Shown piece after piece: positions 33,374 through 41,956 of a stretch of 64,000 nt of DNA. The notes under the pieces are model-generated. The model was given only the letters and a program-made list of their open reading frames with translations. It ran no database searches and was not told the DNA's origin. Origin of the DNA: Frondihabitans sp. PhB188. Lineage in GTDB: Bacteria > Actinomycetota > Actinomycetes > Actinomycetales > Microbacteriaceae. The stretch lies in NCBI RefSeq assembly GCF_003752365.1, contig NZ_RJUO01000002.1, positions 248,001 through 312,000 on the forward strand. Direction: 5' to 3'. A program made the position numbers and the translations under genes. Positions within the stretch are counted from its first letter, which is position 1. Each line of letters starts with the position of its first letter.

Positions 33374-34417
33374 ATGACGACCGAGCAGATGGCGGGTTCG
33401 CTCGCGGCTTTCGATCACGTGGGCCGCGGCGACGACGCCCCCTCCTGGGTGCACGCCGGCGTGTGCGGCCGCTGGGCCCTGCCCCCGGAGCGCACGGCTG
33501 TCACGCTGATCGCCGTCTCGGAGAACATCACGTTCAAGGTGGCGGTCGACGGCGTGCCGGGCCTGGTCGTCCGGCTGGGCCGCCCCGGGTACGCGGTGAG
33601 CGTCGAGCACGTGCGAAGCGAGCTGCTCTGGGTGGAGGCCCTGCAGCGCGACGCGGGGGTGCCGACGCCGTCGCCGCGACACGGGGAGGACGGCGACCTG
33701 GTGCAGTTCCTGACCGACGACACCAGGGCCGCCTGGACGGCCGTCGGGTTCGACTTCGTGACCGGCACCATCCTCGAGGATCAAATCGACTTCGCCGACC
33801 ACTTCGTCGAGATCGGCCGGCTGACCGCGCAGCTGCACGAGCACTCCCGCGGCTGGGAGTCGCCGGCCCGGTTCCAGCGCTTCGACTGGTCGCTCGACGA
33901 CATGACGGGCGGGCTGGCGCGCTGGGGCGACTGGCGGAACGCGCCGCTGACTCAGGCGGATCGCGCCGTGCTGGAGCGGGCGGAGCACTCGGCCCGCGCC
34001 ACGCTGTCGGGAATCCTGAGGACGCCGCAGCACTGGGGCCTCATCCACTCCGACCTCCGCCCGTCGAACGTCATAACGCACGAGGGCGCGATGACGATCA
34101 TCGACTTCGACGACTGCGGGTACGGCTTCTACCTCTACGACTTCGGCTCGGCGCTGACCTTCTACGAGCACCGGCCCGCCGCCCTCGAGATGGGCGCGCG
34201 CTGGCTCGACGGCTACCGCGAGGTGGCACCGCTGTCACGCGACGACCTCGAGGTCGCGGGGTCGCTCTCGCTGATGCGCCGGCTCACGATGCTCGGCTGG
34301 GCGACCACGCACCGCGCCGACGCACTGCCCGCCGACCTCTGGGACGAGAACTTGCCCGGCACGGTCGAGGTCGGCGCCCGCTACCTCGCCGACCCGCTGT
34401 GGCTGGTCGGCGCCTAG
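33374..34417 (+). CDS. aminoglycoside-phosphotransferase-fold small-molecule kinase
   Basis: 347-residue kinase of the APH/choline-kinase fold. The catalytic loop is LIHSDLRPSNVI, with His225 and catalytic Asp227. The Mg2+-binding motif is MTIIDFDDCGYG at about 240-251. The ATP-binding N-lobe includes ITFKVAVDGVPGLVVRLGRPGY. Members phosphorylate amino alcohols such as choline, ethanolamine, homoserine or hydroxylysine, and the last of these pairs with an AGXT2L-type phospho-lyase in animals. Divergence from such a phospho-lyase-like gene suggests the same two-step logic here. Phosphorylation of an antibiotic is unlikely in this context. The ATG at 33374 is chosen over an upstream start that would encode atypical sequence. 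Confidence 0.82.
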   Translation: MTTEQMAGSLAAFDHVGRGDDAPSWVHAGVCGRWALPPERTAVTLIAVSENITFKVAVDGVPGLVVRLGRPGYAVSVEHVRSELLWVEALQRDAGVPTPSPRHGEDGDLVQFLTDDTRAAWTAVGFDFVTGTILEDQIDFADHFVEIGRLTAQLHEHSRGWESPARFQRFDWSLDDMTGGLARWGDWRNAPLTQADRAVLERAEHSARATLSGILRTPQHWGLIHSDLRPSNVITHEGAMTIIDFDDCGYGFYLYDFGSALTFYEHRPAALEMGARWLDGYREVAPLSRDDLEVAGSLSLMRRLTMLGWATTHRADALPADLWDENLPGTVEVGARYLADPLWLVGA

Positions 34418-34424
34418 CGCTTCG

Positions 34425-35936
34425 TCAGGCCCGCGACGCCTGAAGCAGCGCCCACAGCTCGGCCCGCCCGGCGAACGACTCGAGATCCAGATCGAGCAGG
34501 ATGCCGACTCTCGCGATGCGGGCCTTGAGCGTGTGCCGGTGCAGGCCCGCCTCGCGCGCCGCCGACTCCCAGTGCCCGTTGTGGTCGAGCCAGAGCCGCG
34601 AGCACGCGACGAGGTCGCCCGGCTCGCCGTCGAGGGCCCCGAGCCGTCGCCTGGCGAGGCTCTCGGCCGCCGGCGACCACAGGTCGTCGAGCAGTCCCGC
34701 CGCCGAGTCGCCGAAGACGTGCAGGCCGGCCCCGGGGTCCTGACCGAGCGCCCGCGTCGCCTGAGCGAGCCCCGTGGCGGCCTCGACGGGCGCGAGCACC
34801 GACGACAGGCCGATCGGCAGGACGGCCAGCGCCGGCGTCGTGTCGACGAGCCGGGACAGGTCGTCGGTCGATGCCGCCGGCAGCAGGAAGACGATGCGCT
34901 CGGCCATGGCGTCGGCGAAGGCGAGGTGCCTGCGAGTGAGCGCGTCGACGAGCCGCCAGCGCTCGGACGGCTGCGAGGACCTCGCCAGCACGACCACCCC
35001 GACCCGGAGCGCGTCGGGGATCTCGGCGTCGAACTCGGCGGCCGCCGCGACGGCGCCCGGGAGGTGCCCGTCGAGCAGGAGCCGCACGATGACGGCGCCG
35101 AGCCGCTGCTCGAGGTGGCGCTCGGCGTCGCCGTAGCGGAGCAGCACCTCGACGATCGCGACCGCGCTGGTGACGACGGCCTGCATGGCGACGTCGTTGC
35201 GGCCGGCCCCGGCCACGCCGATGGCCCCGCGGAGTCCGCCGCGCGGGCCGAGCGTCTGCGTCGTCGCGAAGCCCGGCCAGCCCGGCAGGGTCGTCTCGAC
35301 GCTGGCCCGCGAGCCGCGCCCGAGGATCCTCCGCCCCTCGGCGACGAGGGCGTCGAGCCCGGTGCCGCGCGCGTTCTCCTCGATGACGACGTCGCCGGTC
35401 GACGACAGGATGACGACCGCGCCCTCGACCTGCTCGGCTAGCGCGCGCACGACGGCGACCAGGGTTCCTGCGGTGAGGGCGGCGACCGAGACGGCCCGCT
35501 GAGCGCCGAGCGTCCACGCGTCGCGCTCGTGCTCCCTGGCGGCGATCCGGTCGGCGACCCAGCGGATCAGCGCGATGAACGGCACCTCGTACGGCACCTC
35601 GACCAGGGTGACGCCGCGGGCCGCACAGGCGTCTACGAGCGGCTGCGGGGTGCCCTCGCGGATCACCTCGAGGCCGAAGCCGAGCGCGACGGCACCGGCC
35701 GCGACGAGACGGTCGACGTAGTCGGCGTAGAACTCGTCGGCGTCGTCGAGCGGAAACTGCGTCCCCGTCGTGAGAAGCATCGTGTCGCCGGTCAGGAACG
35801 GCGTCGGGTCGACGAGGTCGGAGCTGTGCACCCAGTCGATCTCGGTGTCGCGCCCGTCGCCGGTCAGGCGCGGGATCAGCCGCAGGGCGGACTCGGCGAG
35901 AAGGCCTCGGACAGTGGGAGGCGTGGTGGTCTGCAC
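34425..35936 (-). CDS. PucR-family transcriptional regulator
   Basis: 503-residue regulator. The N-terminal PucR domain covers about residues 8-130 (TVRGLLAESALRLIPRLTG, IDWVHSSDLVDPTPFLTGDTMLLTTG, GVTLVEVPYEVPFIALIRWVAD). The middle is a GAF-like/variable region. The C-terminal helix-turn-helix is DHNGHWESAAREAGLHRHTLKARIARV (about 455-482). PucR proteins control purine, amine or GABA use. Divergence from gabT makes it the likely activator of the gabT-gabD-aldehyde dehydrogenase-putrescine oxidase operon. The GTG at 35936 is chosen because TAGCCT lies 7 bases upstream and no Shine-Dalgarno is present. Confidence 0.9.
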   Translation of the reverse strand: MQTTTPPTVRGLLAESALRLIPRLTGDGRDTEIDWVHSSDLVDPTPFLTGDTMLLTTGTQFPLDDADEFYADYVDRLVAAGAVALGFGLEVIREGTPQPLVDACAARGVTLVEVPYEVPFIALIRWVADRIAAREHERDAWTLGAQRAVSVAALTAGTLVAVVRALAEQVEGAVVILSSTGDVVIEENARGTGLDALVAEGRRILGRGSRASVETTLPGWPGFATTQTLGPRGGLRGAIGVAGAGRNDVAMQAVVTSAVAIVEVLLRYGDAERHLEQRLGAVIVRLLLDGHLPGAVAAAAEFDAEIPDALRVGVVVLARSSQPSERWRLVDALTRRHLAFADAMAERIVFLLPAASTDDLSRLVDTTPALAVLPIGLSSVLAPVEAATGLAQATRALGQDPGAGLHVFGDSAAGLLDDLWSPAAESLARRRLGALDGEPGDLVACSRLWLDHNGHWESAAREAGLHRHTLKARIARVGILLDLDLESFAGRAELWALLQASRA

Positions 35937-35943
35937 GCGCCAC

Positions 35944-35949
35944 AGGCTA
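35944..35949 (-). promoter_or_regulatory. -10 element giving a leaderless pucR-type mRNA
   Basis: The minus strand reads TAGCCT, then 7 bases, then the GTG at 35936. Confidence 0.45.
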
Positions 35950-36067
35950 TCCCCCGATTGCCGCTCGGGCCACCGGTTGTCCACAGTCCTGCCGAAACGG
36001 CATCGCCGGGGGTGCGCTCTCTCCCTAGTGTCTCGTCTAACCGATCCACCGTTTTCTAGGAGGCGCC

Positions 36068-37438
36068 ATGACGCTCGTCGACTCCCGGCTGTCCAGCGAC
36101 GGCCGCGCTCACGTCGGGGGGCCTTCTCTCCCGCAGGAACGCCGCCTGGTCACCGAGATCCCCGGCCCCCGATCGCGCGAGCTCCTCGCCCGCAAGAACT
36201 CGGCGGTGGCCCGCGGCGTCGGGATCACCCTCCCCGTCTTCACCGACGTCGCGGGCGGCGGCGTGCTCGTCGACGTCGACGGCAACAGCCTCATCGACTT
36301 CGGCACGGGCATCGCCGTCACCGGAGTCGGCAATGCAGCCCCCCGGGTGGTCGCCGCCGTGCACGAACAGGTCGACCGCTTCACGCACACCTGCTTCATG
36401 ATCACCGGCTACGACTCCTACGTCGACGTCGCCGAAGCCCTCAACCGACTGACGCCGGGCGATCACGACAAGCGCACCGCGCTCTTCAACACGGGCGCCG
36501 AGGCGGTCGAGAACGCCGTCAAGATCGCGCGCTCGTACACGGGGCGACCCGCGGTCATCGCATTCGACCACGCGTACCACGGGCGCACCAACCTGACGAT
36601 GGCGCTGACCGCCAAGTCGATGCCCTACAAGAGCGGCTTCGGCCCGTTCGCCCCCGAGATCTACCGGGCGCCGCTGTCGTATCCGTTCCACGACGGGCTC
36701 TCCGGCCCCGAGGCCGCGAAGCGCGCGATCGCCATGATCGAGAAGCAGGTGGGCGCGGCCAGCACGGCCGCGATCATCATCGAGCCGATCCAGGGCGAGG
36801 GCGGCTTCATCGTCCCCGCGCCGGGCTTCCTGACCGCGCTCTCCGAGTGGGCGACGGCGAACGGCGTCGTGTTCATCGCCGACGAGGTGCAGACCGGCTT
36901 CGCCCGCACCGGCGCCATGTTCGCCAGCGAGCACGAGCGGCTCGTCCCCGACCTCATCGTCACCGCCAAGGGCATCGCCGGCGGCCTGCCCCTCTCGGCC
37001 GTCACCGGCCGCACCGAGATCATGGACGCCCCGCACGTCGGCGGTCTCGGCGGCACCTACGGAGGCAACCCGATCGCGTGCGCGGCGGCTCTCGCCGCCA
37101 TCGAGTCGTACGAGCACGACGGGCTGGTCGCCCGGGCCGGCGAGATCGAGCAGATCATGAAGGCCCGGCTCTCGGAGCGCCAGGCCTCCGATCGGCGGAT
37201 CGGCGACGTGCGCGGACGAGGCGCCATGATCGCCGTCGAGCTGGTCGACCCCGCGACCGGCGAGCCCGACGCGGCCCTCACCTCCCGTGTGGCGGCCGCC
37301 AGTCATGCCGCCGGGGTGATACTCCTGACCTGCGGCACCTACGGCAACGTCATCCGGTTCCTGCCGCCGCTCTCGATCGGCGACGCGCTCCTGCATGAAG
37401 GGCTCGACGTGGTCGCCCAGGCATTGGAGGCCGCATGA
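36068..37438 (+). CDS. gabT: 4-aminobutyrate-2-oxoglutarate aminotransferase
   Basis: 456-residue class III PLP aminotransferase converting GABA to succinic semialdehyde. The PLP lysine is Lys301 in TAKGIAGGLPLSAVTGR. The cofactor Asp is in FIADEVQTGFARTGAMFA. LIDFGTGIAVTGVGNAAPRVVAAV and TALFNTGAEAVENAVKIARSYTGRP are GabT blocks. AGGAGG lies 5 bases before the ATG. It is first in an operon with gabD (4-base ATGA overlap), an aminoaldehyde dehydrogenase, a putrescine oxidase and an APC permease. Possible -10 hexamer TAGTGT at 36026-36031. A PucR regulator faces it. Confidence 0.95.
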   Translation: MTLVDSRLSSDGRAHVGGPSLPQERRLVTEIPGPRSRELLARKNSAVARGVGITLPVFTDVAGGGVLVDVDGNSLIDFGTGIAVTGVGNAAPRVVAAVHEQVDRFTHTCFMITGYDSYVDVAEALNRLTPGDHDKRTALFNTGAEAVENAVKIARSYTGRPAVIAFDHAYHGRTNLTMALTAKSMPYKSGFGPFAPEIYRAPLSYPFHDGLSGPEAAKRAIAMIEKQVGAASTAAIIIEPIQGEGGFIVPAPGFLTALSEWATANGVVFIADEVQTGFARTGAMFASEHERLVPDLIVTAKGIAGGLPLSAVTGRTEIMDAPHVGGLGGTYGGNPIACAAALAAIESYEHDGLVARAGEIEQIMKARLSERQASDRRIGDVRGRGAMIAVELVDPATGEPDAALTSRVAAASHAAGVILLTCGTYGNVIRFLPPLSIGDALLHEGLDVVAQALEAA

Positions 37439-38922
37439 CCATCACGACGACTCGCGAAGCCGAGCTGCTCGCGACGATCCCGACCGGGCTGCTGATCCAC
37501 GGCGTCTGGCGCGACGCCACCGGCGGCGAGACGTTCGGCGTCGTCGACCCCGCCACCGGCGAGACGCTCGCGCAGGTCGCCGACGCCTCGCCCGCAGACG
37601 CCGTCGCCGCGCTCGACGCCGCGGTCGGGGCCGCCGACGAGTGGGCGGCGACCCCGCCCCGCAAGAGAGGCGAGATCCTGCGGCGCGCGTTCGACCTGAC
37701 CATCGCGCGCGCGGACGACCTCGCGCTGCTCATGACCCTCGAGATGGGCAAGTCGCTCCCGGAGGCGAGGGGCGAGGTCACGTACGGCGCGGAGTTCCTG
37801 CGCTGGTTCTCGGAGGAGGCCGTCCGCATCTCGGGCAGCTACGGGACGAACCCCGAGGGCACGGGCACGACGATCGTGTCGCATCGCCCCGTCGGGCCCT
37901 GCTTCCTGATCACGCCGTGGAACTTCCCGCTCGCGATGGCCACACGCAAGATCGCGCCGGCGCTGGCCGCCGGGTGCACCGTGGTGCTCAAGCCGGCCGA
38001 GCTGACGCCGCTCACGAGCCTCGCGTTCGCGGCGATCCTGATCGAGGCGGGAGTGCCCGCCGGTGTCGTCAACGTCGTCACCACCACGGACGCGTCCGGC
38101 GTCTCATCCGCCGTCATGGCCGACGACCGCCTGCGCAAGGTGAGCTTCACCGGCTCGACCCCGGTCGGCAAGATCCTGCTGAAGCAGGCGGCCGACAACG
38201 TGCTCCGCACCTCCATGGAGCTCGGCGGCAACGCGCCCTTCCTGGTGTTCGACGACGCCGACCTCGACAAGGCGGTCGACGGGGCCATGCTCGCCAAGTT
38301 CCGCAACATCGGCGAGGCCTGCACCGCCGCCAACCGCTTCTTCGTGCAGTCGGGGGTCGCCGACGAGTTCGCCGCCCGACTGACGGCGCGCGTCGAGGCG
38401 CTCCGCGTCGGCCGCGGCACCGAGGACGGCGTCTCGATCGGCCCCCTCATCAACGAGGCGGCAGTCAGCAAGAGCGCCGAACTCGTCGGCGACGCCGTCT
38501 CACGCGGCGCGTCCGTGCTCTCGGGCGGCTCGGCCGTCGACGGGCCGGGCACCTTCTTCGAGCCCACCGTCCTCACCGGCATCCAGCCGGGCACGCGACT
38601 CCTCCGCGAGGAGGTCTTCGGGCCTGTCGCAGCGATCGCGACCTTCGAGACCGAGACGGAGGGCGTCGAGATGGCGAACGACACCGAGTTCGGCCTGGTG
38701 TCGTACGCCTTCACCACCGACCTCGCGCGGGGCCAGAGGTTGATCGCCTCGCTCCGCTCCGGCATGCTCGGTCTGAACTCCGGCGTCGTGTCGAACGCGG
38801 CCGCGCCCTTCGGCGGCGTCAAGTCGTCGGGTCTCGGACGCGAGGGCGGCGCTCAGGGCATCCACGAGTACCTCGACACGTCCTACACGTTCGTTCCGCT
38901 GACCACTTCCGACGACGCCTGA
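37435..38922 (+). CDS. gabD: succinate-semialdehyde dehydrogenase
   Basis: 495-residue aldehyde dehydrogenase completing GABA breakdown to succinate with NAD(P)+. The catalytic cysteine is Cys296 in GEACTAANRFF and the general base is Glu262 in MELGGNAPF. The coenzyme segment FLITPWNFPLAMATRKIAPALAAG and the FTGSTPVGK loop are seen, and ACTAANRF is characteristic of the GabD group. It starts within the gabT stop codon (ATGA), so the two proteins are coupled. The next aldehyde dehydrogenase begins 14 bases after its stop. Confidence 0.94.
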   Translation: MTITTTREAELLATIPTGLLIHGVWRDATGGETFGVVDPATGETLAQVADASPADAVAALDAAVGAADEWAATPPRKRGEILRRAFDLTIARADDLALLMTLEMGKSLPEARGEVTYGAEFLRWFSEEAVRISGSYGTNPEGTGTTIVSHRPVGPCFLITPWNFPLAMATRKIAPALAAGCTVVLKPAELTPLTSLAFAAILIEAGVPAGVVNVVTTTDASGVSSAVMADDRLRKVSFTGSTPVGKILLKQAADNVLRTSMELGGNAPFLVFDDADLDKAVDGAMLAKFRNIGEACTAANRFFVQSGVADEFAARLTARVEALRVGRGTEDGVSIGPLINEAAVSKSAELVGDAVSRGASVLSGGSAVDGPGTFFEPTVLTGIQPGTRLLREEVFGPVAAIATFETETEGVEMANDTEFGLVSYAFTTDLARGQRLIASLRSGMLGLNSGVVSNAAAPFGGVKSSGLGREGGAQGIHEYLDTSYTFVPLTTSDDA

Positions 38923-38935
38923 ACCGGAGCGATCC

Positions 38936-40357
38936 ATGCCTCTTGAGCCACTGCAGAACTTCATCGGCGGCGAGTTCGTACCCGCCCGGGGCGATGCGAC
39001 GATCGACGTCGTCGACCCGCGCACCGAGGAGGTCGTCGCGGTATCGCCGGTCTCGGTCGCAGCCGACGTGGACGCCGCGATGGCCGCGGCCGACGCCGCG
39101 CTGCCCGGCTGGAAGCGGTCCACGCCGAGCGTCCGCCAGAAGGCGCTGCTCGCGCTGGCCGACGCACTGGAGGCCCGCTCGGACGACCTCGTCGAAGCCC
39201 AGGCCCGCAACACCGGCCAGCCGAAGGCGACGATCGCGGCCGAGGAGGTCGCGGTGGGGGCCGATCAGATCCGGTACTTCGCCGGTGCCGCACGGATGCT
39301 CGACGGCGTCGCCTCGGGCGAGTACCTCGAGGGGCTGACCTCGTCGGTGCGGCGCGAGCCGATCGGCGTCGTAGCCCAGGTCACCCCGTGGAACTACCCG
39401 CTGATGTTGGCGCTCTGGAAGATCGGCCCGGCCCTGGCCGCCGGCAACACCATCGTGCTGAAGCCCAGCGACACGACCCCCGAGTCCACGCTCGTGCTGG
39501 CCGACCTCACCCGCGGCATCCTGCCCGACGGCGTCTTCAACGTCGTGCTCGGCGACGCCTCGACGGGCTCGCTCCTCACCGAGCACCCGACTCCGGGCCT
39601 CGTCGCGATCACCGGCAGCGTCCGCGCGGGCCGCGCGGTCGCGACCTCGGGCGCAGCGGGGCTCAAGCGGGTCCACCTCGAGCTCGGCGGCAAGGCACCC
39701 GTCGTCGTCTTCCCCGACGTCGACATCGACGCGTCTGCCGAGGCGATCGCCCAGGCCGCCTTCTTCAACGCCGGCCAGGACTGCACGGCCGCGACCCGCG
39801 TCGTCGTGCACCGTTCGATCCACGACGCCTTCGTCGACGCGCTCGTGCGGGCTGCCGAGGCCACGATCACCGGCGACTCCGACGAGGCGTTCTACGGACC
39901 CCTCAACAACGCCCGTCACTTCGCCGCCGTCTCGGCCGCCGTCGAGGCGCTGCCCGATCACGCGACGGTCCGCACCGGCGGCTTCCGGGTCGGCAGCGTC
40001 GGCTACTACTACGCCCCGACGGTGGTCGCCGACGTCGAGCAGACGGACTCGATCGTCCAAGACGAGGTGTTCGGCCCGGTGCTCACCGTGCAGGCCTTCG
40101 ACACTGACGACGAGGCTCTCGAGATGGCGAACGGCGTGCGGTACGCGCTCGCATCGAGCGTCTGGACGAACCAGCACCAGACCGCCGAGCGGTTCGCGCG
40201 CGACCTCGACTTCGGCTGCGTCTGGATCAACACCCACATCCCGCTGGCGGCGGAGATGCCGCACGGCGGCTTCAAGGAGTCCGGCTATGGCAAAGACCTG
40301 TCGCGGTACTCGATCGACGACTACACGCGGGTGAAGCACGTCATGAGTGCCCATTGA
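38936..40357 (+). CDS. 4-aminobutyraldehyde dehydrogenase-type aldehyde dehydrogenase
   Basis: 473-residue NAD-dependent dehydrogenase. The catalytic Cys283 is in NAGQDCTAATRV and Glu249 in LELGGKAPVVVF. VAQVTPWNYPLMLALWKIGPALAAGN and LKPSDTTPESTLVLADL match the PatD/aminobutyraldehyde dehydrogenase group, and the C-terminal HIPLAAEMPHGGFKESGYGKDLS is typical of it. Located between gabD and putrescine oxidase, it would oxidise 4-aminobutanal (from putrescine) to GABA. A broader amino- or betaine-aldehyde role is possible. Confidence 0.9.
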   Translation: MPLEPLQNFIGGEFVPARGDATIDVVDPRTEEVVAVSPVSVAADVDAAMAAADAALPGWKRSTPSVRQKALLALADALEARSDDLVEAQARNTGQPKATIAAEEVAVGADQIRYFAGAARMLDGVASGEYLEGLTSSVRREPIGVVAQVTPWNYPLMLALWKIGPALAAGNTIVLKPSDTTPESTLVLADLTRGILPDGVFNVVLGDASTGSLLTEHPTPGLVAITGSVRAGRAVATSGAAGLKRVHLELGGKAPVVVFPDVDIDASAEAIAQAAFFNAGQDCTAATRVVVHRSIHDAFVDALVRAAEATITGDSDEAFYGPLNNARHFAAVSAAVEALPDHATVRTGGFRVGSVGYYYAPTVVADVEQTDSIVQDEVFGPVLTVQAFDTDDEALEMANGVRYALASSVWTNQHQTAERFARDLDFGCVWINTHIPLAAEMPHGGFKESGYGKDLSRYSIDDYTRVKHVMSAH

Positions 40358-40432
40358 CGACGCCGAGCGCCGCCGATGGGCACCCATGACAGCCCACGCA
40401 CCGTTTGTCAGCTCTGCCCCAAGGAGATCAGC

Positions 40433-41812
40433 ATGACCACCACCCTCACCTGCGACGTCGTCGTCATCGGTGCCGGCGCGACCGGCCTGACCGCCGCGAC
40501 CGACCTCGTCCGCTCCGGCCACAGCGTCATCGTGCTCGAGGCCCGCGACCGGGTCGGCGGACGCCTGTGGACCAACGACATCGACGGCCAGATGTTCGAG
40601 ATCGGCGGCCAGTGGGTCTCTCCCGACCAGACGGCGCTCATAGCCACCCTCGACGAGCTGGGGCTCGAGACGTACTCGCGCTTCCGCGACGGCGAGAGCG
40701 TCTACGTCGGCCGCGACAGCGAGCCCAAGCGCTTCACCGGAGACATCTTTCCGGCGTCGAAGACGACCGAGCGCGAGATCGAGCGCCTGATCGAGGTGCT
40801 CGACGAGCTGACCGCGCAGACCGACCCGGACGCACCGTGGAACCACCCGCGTGCCGTCGAGCTCGACCACGTCTCGTTCAAGGACTGGCTGGCCACTCAG
40901 TCGGACGACGAGGAGGCCCGCGACAACATCGCCCTCTTCATCGCCGACGCGATGCTCACGAAGCCGGCCCACGCCTTCTCGGCACTGCAGGCCCTCCTGA
41001 TGGCGGCGAGCGCCGGCAGCTTCTCCAACCTCGTCGACGCCGACTTCATCCTCGACAAGCGCGTGGTCGGAGGCCTGCAGAGCGTGCCGCTGGCCCTGGC
41101 GGCACGACTCGGCGACAACGTGCACCTCGGCGAGGCCGTCCGCACGCTCGAGTGGGGCGACGACGGGGTCGCCGCCGTCACGGACTCGCTGCGGGTCGAG
41201 GCGAAGCGGGCGCTGGTCGCCGTCCCGCCGAACCTCTACAACCGCATCGCCTACAACCCGCCGCTGCCGCGCCGACGCCAGCAGCTGCACCAGCACCTCT
41301 CGCTCGGTCTCGTGATCAAGGTCCACGCGACCTACGAGACCCCGTTCTGGCGCGAGTCGGGCCTTTCGGGCACGGCGTTCAGCCCCTATCAGCTCGTCCA
41401 CGAGGCCTACGACAACAGCAACCACGGCGAGACGCGGGGCACGCTGGTCGGCTTCGTCTCGGACGAGAAGGCCGACCGCCTGTTCGCGCTCTCGCCCGAC
41501 GAGCGCCGGGCCGAGATCCTGAGCTCCCTCGCCGCCTACTACGGCCCCGCGGCACTGGAGCCGGTCGTCTACTACGAGAGCGACTGGGCCGCCGAAGAGT
41601 GGACCCAGGGGGCCTACGCGGCCAGCTTCGACCTGGGCGGACTCACGCGGTACGGTGCCGATCAGCACTCGGCGGTCGGCCCGATCCGCTTCGGCTCGAG
41701 CGACATCGCCGGTCTCGGCTTCCAGCACGTCGACGGCGCGATCCGCATGGGGCATCGCCTCGGCACCGAGATCGCGGCGTCGCTTCCGGCGACGGCAGGG
41801 GTCACCCCCTAG
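40433..41812 (+). CDS. puo: flavin-containing putrescine oxidase
   Basis: 459-residue FAD amine oxidase producing 4-aminobutanal, ammonia and H2O2 from putrescine. The FAD fold is CDVVVIGAGATGLTAATDL (7-25) with the GG doublet in VLEARDRVGGRLWTNDIDGQMFEIGGQWV. The C-terminal FAD region is IRFGSSDIAGLGFQHVDGAIRMGHRLG. Overall it resembles the actinobacterial putrescine oxidases of Kocuria and Rhodococcus more than mammalian MAO. The ATG at 40433 is chosen for AAGGAG 7 bases upstream. It supplies the substrate of the preceding aldehyde dehydrogenase. Confidence 0.9.
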   Translation: MTTTLTCDVVVIGAGATGLTAATDLVRSGHSVIVLEARDRVGGRLWTNDIDGQMFEIGGQWVSPDQTALIATLDELGLETYSRFRDGESVYVGRDSEPKRFTGDIFPASKTTEREIERLIEVLDELTAQTDPDAPWNHPRAVELDHVSFKDWLATQSDDEEARDNIALFIADAMLTKPAHAFSALQALLMAASAGSFSNLVDADFILDKRVVGGLQSVPLALAARLGDNVHLGEAVRTLEWGDDGVAAVTDSLRVEAKRALVAVPPNLYNRIAYNPPLPRRRQQLHQHLSLGLVIKVHATYETPFWRESGLSGTAFSPYQLVHEAYDNSNHGETRGTLVGFVSDEKADRLFALSPDERRAEILSSLAAYYGPAALEPVVYYESDWAAEEWTQGAYAASFDLGGLTRYGADQHSAVGPIRFGSSDIAGLGFQHVDGAIRMGHRLGTEIAASLPATAGVTP

Positions 41813-41956
41813 CCGCCGCTCCGCTCCACCGTCTCCGCCCGCACTCGAACGACCACCCGAACGCGCACCTCCTGCACCACGCTCTGCCCTGCTCCACCCC
41901 TTCCCGCAACCTCGACGGCGCACCCGACCGTCCCGATTGAAAGAAGCTCGGCACCC

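Noticed and set aside
33374-34417. Aminoglycoside resistance gene
   Set aside because: The fold is shared by many metabolite kinases, and the gene faces a phospho-lyase-like enzyme and has no resistance context.
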